Of a DNA stretch of 64,000 nt, positions 62,629 to 64,000 are shown piece by piece. This DNA comes from Melieria omissa (lineage: Eukaryota > Arthropoda > Insecta > Diptera > Ulidiidae): assembly GCA_963971225.1 (NCBI GenBank), contig OZ020267.1, positions 5,146,001 through 5,210,000 on the forward strand, in the 5' to 3' direction. The position numbers and the translations under genes are program-made. Positions within the stretch are counted from its first letter, which is position 1; every line of letters starts with the position of its first letter. The notes under the pieces are model-generated. The model did not search any database, had not been told where the DNA came from, and saw only the letters and a program-made list of their open reading frames with translations.

Positions 62629-62705
62629 TTGCCGATGTGGCTGTGTGGAGCGCAGTGGTTAGTGGGTTCATGCAAAAGTCAAAGGGTTGTGGGTTTGAAT
62701 TTCAA
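62629..62705 (+). mobile_element. tRNA-like SINE head or tRNA pseudogene
   Basis: GTGGCTGTGTGGAGCGCAGT followed by GGTTAGTG resembles a tRNA 5' half with A box, and GGGTTTGAATTTC about 45 bp later resembles a B box. Cloverleaf pairing is incomplete, and no terminator-like T run follows closely, so it is probably a SINE head or decayed tRNA and not a functional gene. The 3' end is undefined. Confidence 0.45.
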
Positions 62706-63004
62706 ACGAAACGAAGTAAAACAAATATTCAATGCATGACCTTGACTCACTTTCTAGGTAATAATTAAGTTTTGAAAGCAGAAAATTTGTTCATAAAAAC
62801 ATTGAATCACTTTTATGTGCAATATGGATGATTGCGAACAAGTAAACCAAGGTCTACCACAAGGATCACTTGCCGATTATAGTTTCGTCCAACTAATTGG
62901 AAACGACTGTTGTGTGAAGAGTGTTTAAAGTTTTAAGTTGTGTATAAGTAAAGAAATTTTGCATAAATAATAACACCGACATAGTTTCCTAAGACAACAA
63001 GAGG

Positions 63005-64000
63005 TGTTATTTTGAATCACCCGGTATTTCGGTAGCTGACACTTTTGAAGCTTTTATTCTTTGACATTTGACAAGTAGAAACTACGCCACTACTGAAAAT
63101 GGAACGATACACGCTTCAATAACGCATTGAAATTATTAAAATTTACTACAAAAATTGTGAAAATCTTGCAGTCACAGTTCGTAAAACTAAAGCATTTTTG
63201 GGTCGTCGTGAAGCACCTTGTCGGACCGCAATACAGAAATTGGTGGAAAAATTCGAGCTGTTGGGACAAGTTAGTGATGTGAAGAATAAAACCCGTGAAC
63301 GTCGCTCAAAAACAAGTGAGAACATTGCTGCTGTAGCCCAAAATGTTGAAGAAAACCCAGGTTTGTCGATTCCTCGTCGTTCTTTGGAATTGGGCATTCC
63401 AAAAACGTCATTACACCGTATTTTGCATAAAGACTTGGGTCTTAAGGCTTATAAAGTTCAGTTAACACAAGAACTCAAGCCGACCGATCATCAACAACGT
63501 CGTGTCTTTGCTGATTGGGTCCTTGAAATGAATGAAAATGATCCGGAATTCCATCGAAAAATCATCTTGACTGATGAAACCCATTTCCACCTCGGTGGCT
63601 ACGTCAACAAGCAAAATTGTCGCATCTGGGGCTCGGAAAACCCAAGAGTTATTGTTGACAAGCCTCTTCATCCTCAACGTGTGACTGTTTGGTGCGGTTT
63701 ATGGCCCGGCGGAGTCATTGGACCTTACTTTTTCGACAATGAGGTTGGATCAACAGTTACGGTGAATGGATTGCGCTATCGAGTGATGATTAATGATTTT
63801 TTATGGTCGGAGTGGGATGGTATTGATCTGGACAACGTTTACTTTCAACAAGACGGCACTACGTGCCACACATGCAACGAAACCATTGCTCTTTTACGGG
63901 AAAAGTTTCCGGACCGTGTTATCTCTGGAAGAGGTGATCACAATTGGCCACCGAGATCTTGTGATTTAACACCTTGCGACTTCTGCCTTTGGGGCCACGT
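63005..64000 (+). mobile_element. rosa-like mariner (DD41D), runs off the edge
   Basis: Nearly full-length Tc1/mariner-superfamily element cut by the window end. The left end is near GTTATTTTGAATCACCCGG; the exact terminus is uncertain. Catalytic positions: LTDETHFHLGG (first D), YFQQDGTTCHT (second D) and CDLTPCDFCLWGH (third D). I count 41 residues between the second and third, the DD41D signature described for the 'rosa' family from Ceratitis rosa. Only the 5' side of the element is visible, so inverted repeats cannot be compared. Confidence 0.85.
63099..64000 (+). pseudogene. DD41D transposase with early stop, partial
   Basis: The frame begins ATG at 63099 (MERYTLQ) and meets a TAA at codon 8 (63120-63122). 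After that it is open without a further break to the window end, 292 more codons. Order: paired-type helix-turn-helix N-terminus (HRI-like SIPRRSLELGIPKTSLHRI), then the DD41D catalytic core. One stop in an otherwise intact frame suggests a recently inactivated or nearly intact copy. Last residues seen are WGH, just past the third aspartate. Confidence 0.82.

Overview
This is a eukaryotic nuclear window from a higher dipteran. Genes are split by short introns (about 55-300 bp, GT..AG), intergenic DNA is AT-rich, proteins carry CAA/CAG-coded glutamine tracts, and every recognised gene has a Drosophila counterpart. A DD41D 'rosa'-like mariner at the right edge, a family first described from tephritids, suggests a tephritid fruit fly (Bactrocera/Ceratitis group). 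That species-level call is an inference.

Layout, left to right. Minus strand: possible exon of an unrecognised gene running off the left edge (1-262); Eps8-family adaptor aru (1155-3632). A transposon-rich gap follows (4.1-9.4 kb). Minus: secreted heme peroxidase in 10 exons (10351-14555) whose usual proximal-histidine position reads Leu. Plus: splicing factor Sf3a1 (16923-19832), tail-to-tail with minus-strand xylulose kinase (20160-23788). Plus: Patr-1, the Pat1 mRNA-decapping factor (26307-30222). Minus: Mediator subunit MED6 (33329-34386). Plus: actin N-terminal acetyltransferase Naa80 (37452-38118). Minus: BLVRB-like NAD(P)H reductase (41349-42021). Plus: 12-finger C2H2 protein (43475-46205); dipeptidyl peptidase III (48140-50871). 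Minus: C-terminal exons of DNA polymerase alpha subunit B (51041-52786). The last 11 kb holds no confident host exon but many mobile elements. Exon models were built by hand from splice sites; every complete model sums to a multiple of three.

Most of these are housekeeping genes: transcription (MED6), splicing (Sf3a1), mRNA decay (Patr-1), replication (Pol alpha B), protein and peptide processing (DppIII, Naa80) and intermediary metabolism. They do not form a pathway cluster. The window is more unusual for its mobile DNA: four different TTAA-flanked (piggyBac-type) non-autonomous elements, a pogo-type MITE, a larger pogo/Tigger-type remnant, three mariner copies, a MITE nested inside another inverted-repeat element, a two-copy MITE family in opposite orientations, tRNA-derived SINEs (one with a perfect 11-bp target duplication) and a LINE fragment.

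The points I would check first are the altered peroxidase, the predicted mitochondrial and cytosolic starts of DppIII, the missing N-terminal exons of DNA polymerase alpha B, the nested inverted-repeat element at 8.2-9.4 kb, and the short palindromic array at 59.6 kb.
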